A stretch of 64,000 nucleotides of DNA from Echiichthys vipera (Eukaryota > Chordata > Actinopteri > Perciformes > Trachinidae). The stretch is from contig OY829650.1 of the NCBI GenBank assembly GCA_963691815.1, positions 15,367,909 through 15,431,908 on the forward strand, in the 5' to 3' direction. A model generated the notes under the pieces. It saw only the letters and a program-made list of their open reading frames with translations. It was not told the DNA's origin and searched no databases. Position numbers and translations under genes: made by a program. Positions 9,528 to 22,400 of this stretch are shown piece by piece (position 1 is the first letter of the stretch; every line of letters starts with the position of its first letter).

Positions 9528-12160
9528 AGCAGTATAGGAACGATCCGATCAACTCCTTAATTGACTAAATTTGAATAGTTTCTTCTTTCTTGCCGTCTGT
9601 AATTACTGCCTTATGATAGAGGAGCTGTGGACAGGAGACATGCAGTGTCCACACAAGGAAGCAGGACTCAGAACATTGTGGAAACTTTAGACATTAAGAC
9701 AGTGTTGTGTCCTTTAGTTTGAGAAACACCTTTACAAGACTACTCGCATATAAAGGTTTACTGTATGTAACGTGGCACCTCAGTTACTTTTTTCTAACCT
9801 AACTGAACATCCGTGTCTTTGAAACGAGCCTTGCTGAAAGACTGATTTTAATCCTCATGAATTGCCGTGAGCCTTTTTCTCGCCCTCTGCAGCTACCGGT
9901 TAGAAATTTAGCATTATGTTTTAGCAGTGTATCCTCAATAAAGCAATATGTCAATATATTTAGATATTGTTAATAGCTGACAGAATTTAAGGACACTTGA
10001 GGTCTTAATATAGATTTTACGATTGTTTAACTTTGTATTTTGTAATTGTTGAACTCAGTAGGTTTTGCTTAATATTTTTCTGAATTGTCTAATGGATTGT
10101 TTCTGTTGATTGCCACTGAATATTTACATGATTAATTGATATGTTACAGTTTATAGGAGGCCTATCAAAGTGAAGAATCAGTGCTGCATGTGAAGCAGCA
10201 TTAAGCAAAGGGGCGTATTATTATGAGACTGTCTGGATAAAAACAAACCAAACCTGTCTTCTTTTTTAGCAAAAAATGCAAATGTGACAATGGTTTTCTT
10301 TCACCTCTCAGCTGGTAAGCCATGAGCATGACTTTGTGCACTATTCTTCCTCAAGTTGTATCAGACAGCAGGGGATATAAATACTCAGCTGTCTGGTTGA
10401 AAACAGTGTTTCCCCCTAAACAGGAATCCTGAACCTAGACTGTTAGACTTCATCACTCCACACGTCATCCAAACCAAGCGGCAGGTAGATTAAACACTCC
10501 ATCCACCTCTGATTATAATAATGAGTTAACATCCTGCATACGAAATCCCACGTTTTAGATGAGCTATACTTTGGTATTATGTAACAACTTGAATAATTCA
10601 ACATGCGGGTTGCTGTATGAAGCTACATAGACTTGTTACTTGTTGACTTGTTAAGTCTGCTTTGAGGGGAAAATGCTAATGAGCCAAAGAGGCCCAGCAC
10701 TAAAACTAACATGAAGACGGATGGTGTGACGCCAAAATGAAGATGTCTCAACATTAATATTTCAGCTAAAGAGAGTAAATCTTCACCGTCTGATTTTCTT
10801 TTCCTACTTTTCAGAGCGTGCCACAGTCCATCTCACAACATAGTAAGAAAAGTTGATCATTTACTTGCACCCACAAAGAATATGTCTTCCATCTTTCTAA
10901 ACGCCTTTATAATAACCCAAATCCTCACGCTAGTAAGTGATGACAAAATGTCAGCAGCTACTTGTCCAGGACTTTGAGGTCGGATCTGCTTATTTTGCAT
11001 CTTGGAGAAACCTCTCAGTGAACTGTACGTGGCACCATTAAGCATCTTGTTTGACACGTTATGTGGTCTCTAGCAATAATGCGGCGTGTCACACGACACA
11101 GAGACGATGCTCTGAGTTGTGTGGTTGAGCATAAACGGACTGATAACCGCATATACTGTGTTAGCTTCCTATAGTGAGATATACTGTACAAAAAAATTGA
11201 ATAAAATGAAGGATTGTCTAGTCTGCCGCCTGCTCGTTATTGTTGCTTGAGAGAAAATCTGATTTCCATGAATAAAATGATTAAATTAGATGAATTCACT
11301 TGATGTGTTTGGAGTCTGTATAAGATCACTTGGATCCAAAGGGCCAGCTTAAACAGAAGTTTATTGTATAACAAAAATAATTTAACATGGGAGTTATACA
11401 TATGGTTGTGATAAATAAGGTACCAAAATTGTTTTATTGGAATCTTCCCATACATCAGTGTGAATGATAAAACATTATTATAACCATTTAAATATGTAAA
11501 GTGTACTACTTCATAATCATAAAAGAAAAATGCTTTGGATCCTCCTGAGAAAGACTTTTATTCTTTTATTTTTCTGTAAGAGAACGAGCTTTGTTTGTCC
11601 TAAAGACAGCACCTTGCAAAAGTTCTTCTTTATTACATGTAGACACGTAACCCCAAAATGGCTATTTTTTAGGTAGAGGAATGGATTTCTCTGCAGTTTT
11701 CTTCATGTATTAATGGAAAACAAGTTTAAAGGGGCAATGTTGACTTGTCGATGATGTGTTTTGTTGGATAAAATATATTTTCAAACCCAGGTGAAGGTGC
11801 TTATAGTGACCAATGAATGAGTTTGATTATGAAAAAGATACTATAAAAATACTATAGCAAACATATAAGGTATAATAGAGGTGGGAAGCTGTGCGGTTTA
11901 GTGTAGGACTAGGACTTGCACTGGTTCATCCTTTGGGGGTATGCTCTAATAACTTCATAAGGGCCCTAAAGTGAGTTCTGCTTTATTACCTGATCTTGAA
12001 GAGGGTCACGTTATCGTGTTTTGATCACAGCAAATCTGGATCTTTAGGTGGTTCTGCATAAAAAACTACTCCACAAAGAGAAGGGAGAACGGGTTTGACC
12101 TAGAGCCACCGAGCAGGTTAATCCAGCCAAACCTGCACATTTACAGTTTGGTCAAAGGAG

Positions 12161-12886
12161 CAGTGGTGGAAAGTAACCAAGTACATTAAAGAATGAAGTA
12201 GATTAAAATGAAATCACTCACTTAACGTACAAATACCGCACAATTGTACTTAAGTGCACTGCCCTACAAAGACTAAGTGCAATAACTACGAAACTAACAT
12301 GATTTCTGCACGATTTTGGGTCTGAAAGTATGGGTGTTAGGTTTTATTTGGATAATAATTATTAAATGGAAAACGAGTAAGCCATAATCCATCATCAGTG
12401 TGCCAAACATTCATTTGTTGGGACAATAAACAAACTTTAAATATATATTTTTTTAACCTTAAATTTGTGCGTAGTTACTGCACTTAGACTTTGTAGGGCA
12501 GTACAGTACTTGAGTATTTCCATTTTAATCTACTTTATTCTTTTACTCCACTACTTTTAAGAGGAATATTGTACTTTTCACTTTGAATAGCAGTTACTTT
12601 ACAGATTCAGATAATTGAAATAACATTATTGTTATAGGTTACGCCACACAGAAGTCTATAAACTACATAAAACGAGCCCTTCTTTTAACAGCTGCAACAT
12701 AAAGTGATATCTTCATTCATCTATCAATAATTATGATTTAATATTCAGCAAAATGAGTACTTTACTTTTTGTACTTTAAGTACGTTTTGCTCTTTTATTT
12801 AAGTTACATTTTTAATGCAGGGCTTTTACTTGTGACAGAGTGGTATACTACCTTTACTTAAGTAAAGAGTATTTCTTCCACCCCTG
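12161..12886. mobile_element. non-autonomous hAT-like element with inverted interior
   Basis: Begins CAGTGGTGGAAAGTAACC and ends TTCTTCCACCCCTG, imperfect inverted ends of a very common teleost repeat with hAT-type CAG...CTG termini. The body carries the family's AGTACTT-type words (TTTTACTCCACTACTTTT, TACTTAAGTAAAG). No clear 8-bp target duplication was found. The interior 12187-12545 is an inverted duplication (listed separately). Confidence 0.62.
12187..12545. repeat. long inverted repeat inside the hAT-like element
   Basis: Left arm 12258-12290 (ACTGCCCTACAAAGACTAAG...) pairs with right arm 12470-12502 with two mismatches. Further out, GAAGTAGATTAAAATG near 12195 pairs with CATTTTAATCTACTTTATTC near 12521. 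The loop is about 180 bases and AT-rich. Confidence 0.75.
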
Positions 12887-13060
12887 GTTAGTTGAGTCCT
12901 GGCTTCTGCAGCGTGGAGGTTAAACTCCAGTGACTGACAGGAGCTGATGAGAGGCCAATGAAACAATAACTACACTGGAACAATGTCCTTCATTTTATCT
13001 CCCGGGACTTGAGATACAAATCTACACTTATCAATAGGAGTTTGCAAAAAGCGATTTGTC

Positions 13061-13341
13061 GCATGTGGCTTTCCGTAGCACCAGCTCAGTGGGAGGGGAA
13101 GTGCAACGCAAAGGCAAAGAGGTCAAGGGGAGGAGAGGAGAAAACCACGTGTGATCAGCACCATGTACAGCTACAGCACTGTCCTTCCTCTGTAGACTTG
13201 TTTTTGTAAGCGTGTACCCTTCGCATGTAGCCATCTTAGCCTGCGTTAGCCGGAGAAGCAGATTTCTTTTGTATTTTCTTCCAGACTCACACATTATTCA
13301 AGCTGCGGGGGGATTTCTGTTTCCAACACTGACTGCCGACC
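13061..13341 (+). promoter_or_regulatory. cluh: probable cluh promoter and 5' UTR
   Basis: The stretch before the CLUH start codon is less AT-rich than its surroundings and contains a CACGTG E-box (about 13145). A good acceptor (TTTTCTTCCAG ending 13284) suggests the ATG exon may begin at 13285 after a non-coding exon. The transcription start cannot be fixed from sequence, and no TATA box is evident. Confidence 0.4.
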
Positions 13342-13477
13342 ATGGTGAGCAAGACAGATGACATCCCGGCGTCAGTGCCCAACTGTAATCCGGTTGATCT
13401 TGCGGATGAAGCCGGGGATGGAGCCCAGGACAGCAAAGAAACCAGCCAGACACGTCTGAAGGATCCCTGCGGATGTG
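13342..13477 (+). CDS. cluh: cluh coding exon 1
   Basis: ATG in context GACCATGG. Reads [15 protein letters not shown]... to DPCGC plus one base (phase 1); donor GTGAGA. The peptide is weakly conserved, as expected for this end. Confidence 0.88.
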
Positions 13478-16400
13478 GTGAGACTGAAGCAGGCTGATTC
13501 ACAGCTGCTGTTATAATGACACCTAACATACATCATACATACACGGATTATCATAATGCATACAGTTACAGCCAGCATCCCTGCGCATTAATTCAGGTTT
13601 ATTGAACGCTTTGTCTCTCTGCACAGCAGCCACTAAAGCTAATGACATTTACCTCCATGCTTTGTGTGACTTCAAAGTCCTCAGACCCAAGGTGATGGTC
13701 TGGGGGTGCACCCTCCTCCTCCCAACCATATCCTTGGTAGTCTCTTTGTTTAGAGGGTGCCCCCTGCACAAAGCAACCTCCACAGGATCAAACGCATTCA
13801 CACATGCATGCTCATAGCTATTATCATGTAGTCCAGCTTGGCACTGACACTGCTTAGCAAACCGGACTGACCCAAAACAATGCACCGGTGTGCTAACGTT
13901 AGCTTCCTCGCTGAGTATGCAGCACGTTCGCTCACAGAAAAGGCCCCAAGAGACGAGCAAATGCACTGACAACTGGTGTTGTTTCTTGTTAAAGTTGAAG
14001 TTTCTGTGCACATGGTCTGTTAAGGTGTCACGGCGCACAGCTCGGGTTGTGCTAGCTCCTGTGCATTGACGCACATGTTCCGTAACAGCGTGACACAGTC
14101 GTGAAGGTCACCTTCAGTGGAGCCGCACAGTCCGCAGGAACACGGGGGGTGGTTCACAAACACGGTGTCTCTTTGTCTGACTGATGTGGGTCAGATACGC
14201 TGTGTCAAAGATGAGTTCCCTTGTTTTATCCGTGTTAAAAGTTTACTTTAAGAGATGAAAGTGAATGGTGGTCGGTGGTAACACTTAAAGCGGGCCTCCT
14301 TCTCCTCCTCCTCCCCCTGCTGAGGAAGATGAGATGGACTCGTCCCTCCTCGACCGGGAAGCGGAAGCTGGTTGAGGTAGAAAAAGAAAAGTCCTGGTGG
14401 TGCATGCACGGTGAGAGGGAAGGTTACGCTAATAATACATGAACAGCCGTGTAAGCCGGTGAGTATACTGGAAGATACAAGTGTTGGAGCAGCAGCCCGG
14501 TGTTGTCTAGAGGAAGATTAAAGCGAGACTGTCAGCGACAACTTGTTTAGCTGGATGATTACTGATGTATATGTGCAGCCTCTCAGCCCTTCACCAGCTC
14601 CCAGATGGAGCAGTGGGTGCTCCATCTGAGAGCTAATTAATTCATTAACACTTTAGGCTGAAGGAAAATAACTCTTTATTCCCAGCTTCTCATTTTTTTG
14701 TTGTTTTTTATTTGATAATTAACTTATTAGTTTTGAAGTAGTCTCTGACTCATTCAGGTCTCTGTAAATCATGAATAACTCATAATGTGGTTGAGATCAG
14801 TGGTTCTCAAACTTAATACATCATTTTACATTTGACTATCTCAAGTCCCACCACTAAGACCAATGTTAAAATACAGCAGCGACACTATTCACATCGATAT
14901 TTCAACATCTGTATAAACATGCCAGATTATAGCAAAGCTGCTAATTTGCATCAATAGTCCCAAATAAATAAATAGTAAAAATATAAATAGAAGAGACAGC
15001 GAACAAATAGATAAAATACAAATAAAAGAGACAGGCACAGCACAATACATTGCATAGTCAGAAGGACACCAGACCCAGACAGGATATAACAATGGAATAT
15101 CTGCATGTGAAGTGTCTTGAGATGATTTTGTTAAGATTTGGCACTGTAAATATAATGTAATTGAAGTGTTGGTCAGGAAAAACAAGCAACCTGATAATGC
15201 GCTTTTGGAACTTATCATTTGCATTTGATGGACATGTTATGGCCCAAGTGATCACTACATTTACAGAGAATTGATAATGAAAATGATCATTATACCTGCA
15301 GCCTTACTCTGGACCTGCTGTGACCCGGCTCGTATGAGAGACAGTGACAGGATTGATGTCCTAAACATGATCATGTCTGATAGTCTACCAAAGCTAACTC
15401 TGGACTGTGCAGTGCAGAGTTGTAACTAGAGGGTGCAACAATACATCAATCTGGATCTATAGTCGATTTTGATATCAATCATCAATGCAAAGTGAGAATA
15501 TTGATAGACAACATATCATCTTTGACATGGGCCTTTATGTTGACATTCCCACTTTATATTTATTGTGTTTTTTCATGTAAATGTCTTGAAGAGCAATCAT
15601 ATTTGAGTTGTTTGTTTATGAGAATGTACCTGATCGTGTAATGTGGGCACATGATAATGTCACTCATCGATCACAGGCCCCTTGATTAATTTAATCGAAA
15701 TTGTATCATGGCGGACATTGTGATATCAGCAAATACCTTATTGCTCGCTAAAGATTCAATAAGTTATCATATAGTGATAAAAACCTTGTTGTAACAGGGC
15801 ATAGTAGCAGCACATGGCAGCGCAGACAGATCGAGGTGTGGTTCTAGGGGCTTAATGCTCCTGTTGGGTGAAGGAGAGTGACCGGGATCATTCCAGGGAT
15901 CACCCTGACACGACTCTTGTCCTGGCTAGATGTCTTTCTCACCCGTCCACAGGCAAAGCTAATATTCATCATCTATTGGTACCTTTTCAGCTTACGACCC
16001 CTTTAACATAAAAGAACATCTTCATGCAACCCCATGTCACACAGTGCATGTAGGACTGTTATAATTATTAATTTCTGGGACGTATTCAGCGATTCATTCA
16101 AAAGTCAGGCTCAAACAGACCTTTTCTTCAGTCTTTTGCAGATGCATGACTCAGGAGGTTGCCACCTCGTGGTGCAGCCAGTATGATTACAGACAGACCT
16201 TGTGTGCTGCTGCTGTTTTTGTTGTTTTCAGGGTTGTCTGGCTGGTTAATGTTGCCATGGCAGCAGCCAGGGTCCCCATGTCAAGGGCCGTGGAGTGGCT
16301 GAATAGCTGACTAGATTTATTATTTTGTTGTTCTCAAGACAAGTGTGAACTAAAAAGGAGAGCTCATCTCTAAGTACTAACATCTGAAAATAGATCATGT

Positions 16401-19400
16401 GAAATGGTGAACATGAGTTTGCAGGACGAGCCCCCAAATATGTTACATATTTGGAGAGGTTTAGTCAGAGGACAAATGGCTCAGTTACAGAGGAAACCTT
16501 TCTCTTTTTTTTTTTTATTGTGTCTGGTTTTTGCCTTTTATCTGACTTTATCTGATTGGTGTCATCGTATTGATTCTTTACCTTTACCTCCTTTCCTGGA
16601 TGGATTCTGTCTAGTACGAGTCCCACCGCAAGATTTTTAACAAACCATAGTAGATATCATCACATCACTCAACCTTACCTGTCAGTGTTGAACTGAGGCA
16701 CGTATGGTGTCCATTGTTAATGTCTATCTAATAATATAACTTAAAAAAAATAAATAAATAGGAAGTCACAGTATCTTTAATCCTTACTAACATCCCTTTA
16801 TGAAAATGATAACCAGAAGTGTCAGATTTTGGGAACTCCTGTCTCTCCGATCAGATTAAGCTGTAACCAGATGTCATTTCAAGAGGAAATGCATCGAGGA
16901 AGAAACTGATGCATTTCTACCTCCTTCCCTTTAAAACAATAGCTGGCGTGAGACTTGTCCCGTTTACTGTTGAACTTCACCACTCCCTTCTCTCCCTTCT
17001 TCTTACTGAACTTTCTTCCATTACCGTTGAGCAAAAAAAGGGGTCAGTTTTGCAACACGCAGACTGCTACGTTGCCTCATCAATCACAGTCTGAAATCTG
17101 GCACTTTGAACTCTTGCCTTTCTGCTGAATGCTTCTAATTTAAAACTTCAAACTTCTTTATTTGATATTCCTCACTGAACACCACCTCCATACACTCAAT
17201 TTGTTGCAATAAGTTAAGAGTTAAATGACAAAGATGGTCTCAAATGATTGCTGAAAGAGCAATTTTGTGTTTATTTAATAATAAAATTGTGTCAAATGAT
17301 TGTGAGAGTGGTCGCTCTTGTAGTGAGTTTCAGCTCATTGTTCATCTGTCTCGTGGTCCACAGATTTACGGTTTTGATCCACTGTCACCTGTCATGGCGT
17401 CGCACAACTTGCTTTGCATCTGAACAGCAGACGGACACAGTTGGCGAACGGCTGATGATCGCAGTGGAGCGTTTAGCAGCTAAAGATATTTTCCTCAGCA
17501 GTTAGTAGAGACAAGGTAAAAGGTTAATATTGGGCCCGCATTCATCAGGCTCTTCTCTAACTGCTGGATGTGTAAATAAACAACTGTTTGCAAGCAAGTT
17601 CGTCATATTGACAAAAATGTGACGATGTGCCTCCAAGCGGTTTAAGAAGGAGAATTGATGAAGTAATAAACTGACATCGTCTAGACCTTTCAGACATAAA
17701 AAGGTTTAGATCTGATACAAAATGAAGGGTTTCCATTCTGTAACTAGAAAACAAATGCAGCTTTACTGAGACACTTAACACCGAGCCCTCATTCTCTTCT
17801 ACAACAGCATTGAAGCCGTTGTGTTTGTTATTCAGAGCGTGGCCGGTGGGTCGGTAGCCCTCTCTCTTGTGCTTCCTCCCCCTGCTCCTCCACCATTTCA
17901 GTGTGTTCATTCGACCCCGGGGTCGTGGTCCAGTTATGAGGCCCCACCCCTCCCTCTGGCCCCCCTCTTTAGTAACCCTGGCTGACGCTGTTTACCCTTG
18001 ACGGTGAGCAAGGACACACTGGCTGGCAGCAGTTGTGTCCCAGTGAGACATTCACATACTCTGCCCTGCTTCTTTTTAACACCCTCATTTTAATTCATGT
18101 CATTTTCTTGCTACCTTAACTGTTACTCTATCCAGGAAAGGTGGGAAATATAGTGTGTGCATAGTTTGTGTAATGAGACCATTCATTAGCTCAGATTGTC
18201 CATGTTTTCTAAAGATAATGAGTAACTTTTATTTTGAAAGGGCGAATGTCTGCAAAAGAGTAAGGGGCAGGGAGTGGTTTCTGGATGACTTGCAGTTGTT
18301 GTATTTGCCACAATCAGCCATGCAAATGACCAGTAATTCCCTCTTGTGAATGCTCAAATTGTTTGTATTCAATCCCTCAGGGCTCTCCGGCTAAACCCTC
18401 TCCAGTGTCGCAACAGTGTTGGTTTCAGCAGGTTTGCATTTCTTTGTGGAACAGCAGAAAAGAGCGCCTGGTTACTTATTGTCAAATGTTTTTGATACAA
18501 TCCTTAGTGATCTGTGTGTTTTTCGTTCCGGCTCTTTAGACTCTTGTACAGATGATGGCTGATGAAAGTCAGTGTTGAATTTTTGTTTGAAAAGAGTAAT
18601 AAAGGGACACCACGACAATAACATGCCGTTTTGGAGCTTTGTCAGCTCACCCATTCATTAATATTTCAAGGTTGATGGAAAGGGCATCCGGCCTGTGGAT
18701 CTATGTGCTTTGTCATTGACCTGGCCGCCTGTAACCATCTGTGTGTTTAATGTGACAGAAAGGTTCGGTGGTTTTGCTGTCAGGCTAAATGTTGATTTAG
18801 GCATATTTATACAATCTAAGTATCACAGCTTGCATGTATGTTATTCATGCACACATCAGGGTGGAGTTGTTTTGACATCGACCTAAAATGCTTGCAAAGG
18901 TATCGGCAAAGTCTTGGCAGCGAGCTGATGCCATGTCATTTTTCTTACTTTTTAAAATGGTCGTCTGTAGGGCCGTACGATATGATCTAAAACTTATATA
19001 ATCTGATGCATAGACAGTAACTGTATTATATTACGGTATATTTATCTTAGAGTAAAGTTTGAGGGTCTTGTCTTTTACTTGAGGCCACAAGATGTAAAGT
19101 TCACCGACGACCATGTGCGTCTCCTCCGTCGCAGGGCACAGTGCAGATACAGTCATGGTGAATGGTGACGGGGCTCACGAGGAGGCAGAATCGAAGCAGG
19201 ATGGAAACAGCGAGACGGACGGAGGAGAGGAGTCCAACGAACAGGAAGTGATAGTGATCCAGGACACAGGCTTCACCGTTAAGATCCAGGCGCCTGGAAC
19301 AGAGCCATTTGACCTGCAGGTAAGGACGAGTTCTTCACAAGCAGCCGTTCAGTAGGCCAGGGCTTCAGAAAGACAATAGCTCTGCTCGAAAAATCAAATT

Positions 19401-22400
19401 GATTTCAACGAGTCTGCGGGCCAATCAAATATCTGCATGTCAATATAACCTTCCAGAGTTGTGAAATCCTTTTACATATTATAAAATTCATGGATCTTAG
19501 ACTCATACTGGCCTTCTTGGATCAAATAAGATAGAAGCAGTATTCGTTCAGGCTGTTTTTTCTCTTTTACCTCAGCTGCTTTTCATATTTATCTGTATAT
19601 TTTATAATTCTCTGTTATTTGTATATTTTTTTGTTTTTTAAAATTTGTTGTTGTGAGTTGCACCGCCTGGATGATACTTAAATTTTGTTGTACTATGTGC
19701 AATGACAATAAAGAGATTCTGAATGCTGTAATATTAAAAATATGTGAGCAACGTTTTCCCCTCAAACTAAAGACAGCTGGACCAAAGCCGGTAATATATC
19801 TCTAGCTGCAGATATTTCCGAAGCTATATTTACCTTCATCTCCCTACATCAGGTATCTCCCCAGGAAATGGTCCAGGAGATCCATCAAGTGTTGATGGAC
19901 CGGGAGGACACCTGCCACCGCACCTGCTTCTCGCTGCAGCTGGACGGAAATGTGCTGGACAACTTTGCTGAGCTCAAGTCCATCGAGGGCCTGCAGGAGG
20001 GGTCGCTGCTCAAAGTGGTGGAAGGTCAGAGACTTTCTTATTCACACCTGGGTTTGTCTTTGTTCTTGCGGTACAAAGAGGAAAAAATAAAAGCTTACAC
20101 CATAGTAAAGGTCAGGTTATCACATTACCAATATTGTTTTAGCCAGGTATGTAGAGCTCTTTTACCTGTTTTAAGAGACCGTAATCACAGTCATTGTCCT
20201 CACTGGAAAAACAAGATGCAGATGTATTCATAAAAAAAGAAAATGGATTTGGTGGTCTGCCCTCCGTCTACATCGTGGCACATTATCTTTCTTGCTGAGG
20301 TTCTACTGATATGTAGAAGCCTAAACAGAATTGAGTTACAGTTCATTAGAGGTGTCCATTAGCCTCATCTGTTCCTCGTCAAACCCCTCACTGCCTGCTA
20401 TTTATACCCTTTGGGTTTCTTTTGTCTCTCTTCTCTCCAGAGCCTTACACCGTGCGCGAGGCCCGCATCCATGTGCGTCACATAAGGGACCTGCTTAAAA
20501 GTCTGGACCCCTCAGACGCCTACAACGGCGTGGACTGCAACTCCCTCTCCTTCCTCAGCATCTTCACTGACGGAGACCTCGGAGGTATGACACCACGTGA
20601 GACATCTAGGGGTCGATGACAAGCCAGTGTCCTGCGCATGTTTAACCATGTGGAGTGTGCGTTTTTTAATGTGCAGGTGGGCTGCTGATGTTTACCTTGC
20701 TTGTTTTTATATGGCTGCAGACAGCGGTAAGCGGAAGAAAAAAGGCACAGAGTTGGAGCAGATTGACTGTACCCCCCCGGAGCACATCCTGCCAGGCAGC
20801 AAAGATCGCCCCCTGGTGCCCCTCCAGCCCCAGAACAAGGACTTAAAGGTGAGGAGCAGCACTGTCTTGGCCCTACATGTGGCTCTATTTGGGAGAATTA
20901 TGAACAACTTGAAAAGCACTTATAGTTAAAGTGTCCATAGTCGAATAAGAAACTGAATTTTATAGTGATTACCTTTTGGCTAATGGTTTTAACACCTCCA
21001 ACAGCCTATGCAGTGCCTGAAGGTCCTGACCATGAGCGGCTGGAACCCTCCACCTGGAAACAGGAAGATGCACGGCGACCTCATGTACCTGTACATCGTG
21101 ACTGTGGAGGAGCGTCATGTCAGCATCACTGCCTCAACGCGCGGCTTCTACCTCAACCAGTCAGTCAAGATTTCAGCCTCATATCTCATTACAGCTCCCA
21201 TGTTTTTGCTGCAGTGGACTCTCTACCTTTAAGCTCCATAATCCCGCCATACATAGTTTATACACAAATGATTTAAGAGTTCAACAGTTGGATTACATTG
21301 GAAAGTAGAATTGGGAGAGATGCCATGGTTTGGAGCAGGGCTATAAGTTGCTCCCATGTTTTAGTGTTTTGTAGATTCTAGATCTGTTTGAGAAAACAGC
21401 TACGTCGCTATGGGGAAACGACTTCCTGTTTGTTCTCTCCAGTTAGCAGACTTGTTATAAAAAAATCCATAACAATGTGAATAATTATGGTTACGTCTGT
21501 ATATTTCAGATCGACTACCTACACCTTTAACCCTAAACCAGCTAACCCCAGCTTCCTGAGCCATTCTCTGGTGGAGCTGCTGAGCCAGATCAGTCCTGCC
21601 TTCAAGAAGAACTTCACTGCCCTGCAAAAGAAAAGGTAACAAAACATCTATTTCCCTTTTAGCTTCCCTGCATTTTTTTTTCTCTTGCCAGTGGTCAACT
21701 TCCCGCCACACTGAATGACAACAAAGTCAATGCTCAGCCTCTCTGGTGGGATTAAAATGTAAACTTTCTAATACCTCAGTGTCTCCTTGTTTCTCTATTT
21801 TTGTTACATTTTTCTTTGAATTGCTTCTTTTTTGTTCATTCATTCATTAACTATATTTAACCAAGTGAAAACACTTTATTTTACAAGTCTTGAAGCACAA
21901 TAACTAAACTAAACAAGACAAAATAATTCAAACTTCAAACGAACGTCCTGAGATGTATGAAAAGAGAAAACACAATTTGGGCTGCTTATTTTTTTTTTTC
22001 TTTCTAAAAACTGTGCCACCGCGTATGCGCTCTCCTCATTGTTGCTCAGAAAAGAACGTGGACACTCAGCCTTGCTGTGTTTTTTTTTTCTGCAGGGTCC
22101 AAAAACACCCGTTTGAGAGGATAGCCACGCCTTTCCAGGTGTACAGCTGGACAGCTCCGCAGGTAGACCACGCCATGGACTGTGTTCGAGCTGAGGATGC
22201 CTACACCTCCCGCTTGGGTTACGAGGAGCACATACCTGGACAGGTAGGCACAGCTGAACACCGCAGTGCATCGGCCAGACAAATAATGTGAAGTTTTTCC
22301 AGTTTAAATATGTTTTTTGGTGCTGGTTTGTCTTCAGACCAGAGATTGGAATGAGGAGCTGCAGACCACCAGGGAGCTGCCCCGGAAGAACCTGCCTGAA

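Larger units (their letters stand above)
8911..13060. other. intergenic region between ccdc92b and cluh
   Basis: No coding exon is recognised. It contains the paired CA and TG tracts, a G14 run, and the inverted-repeat element at 12161-12886. The remainder (about 9.6-12.1 kb) is AT-rich unique-looking sequence in which I see nothing specific. Confidence 0.6.

Noticed and set aside
13649..14074. A 141-codon minus-strand frame in cluh intron 1.
   Set aside because: No recognisable domain, low-complexity composition, and no splice or promoter context.
19152..19154. ATG in cluh exon 2 ([10 protein letters not shown]) as the main start.
   Set aside because: Exon 1 supplies an ATG in good context, joins exactly in phase, and its MVSKTDD peptide resembles the known vertebrate start; kept only as an alternative.
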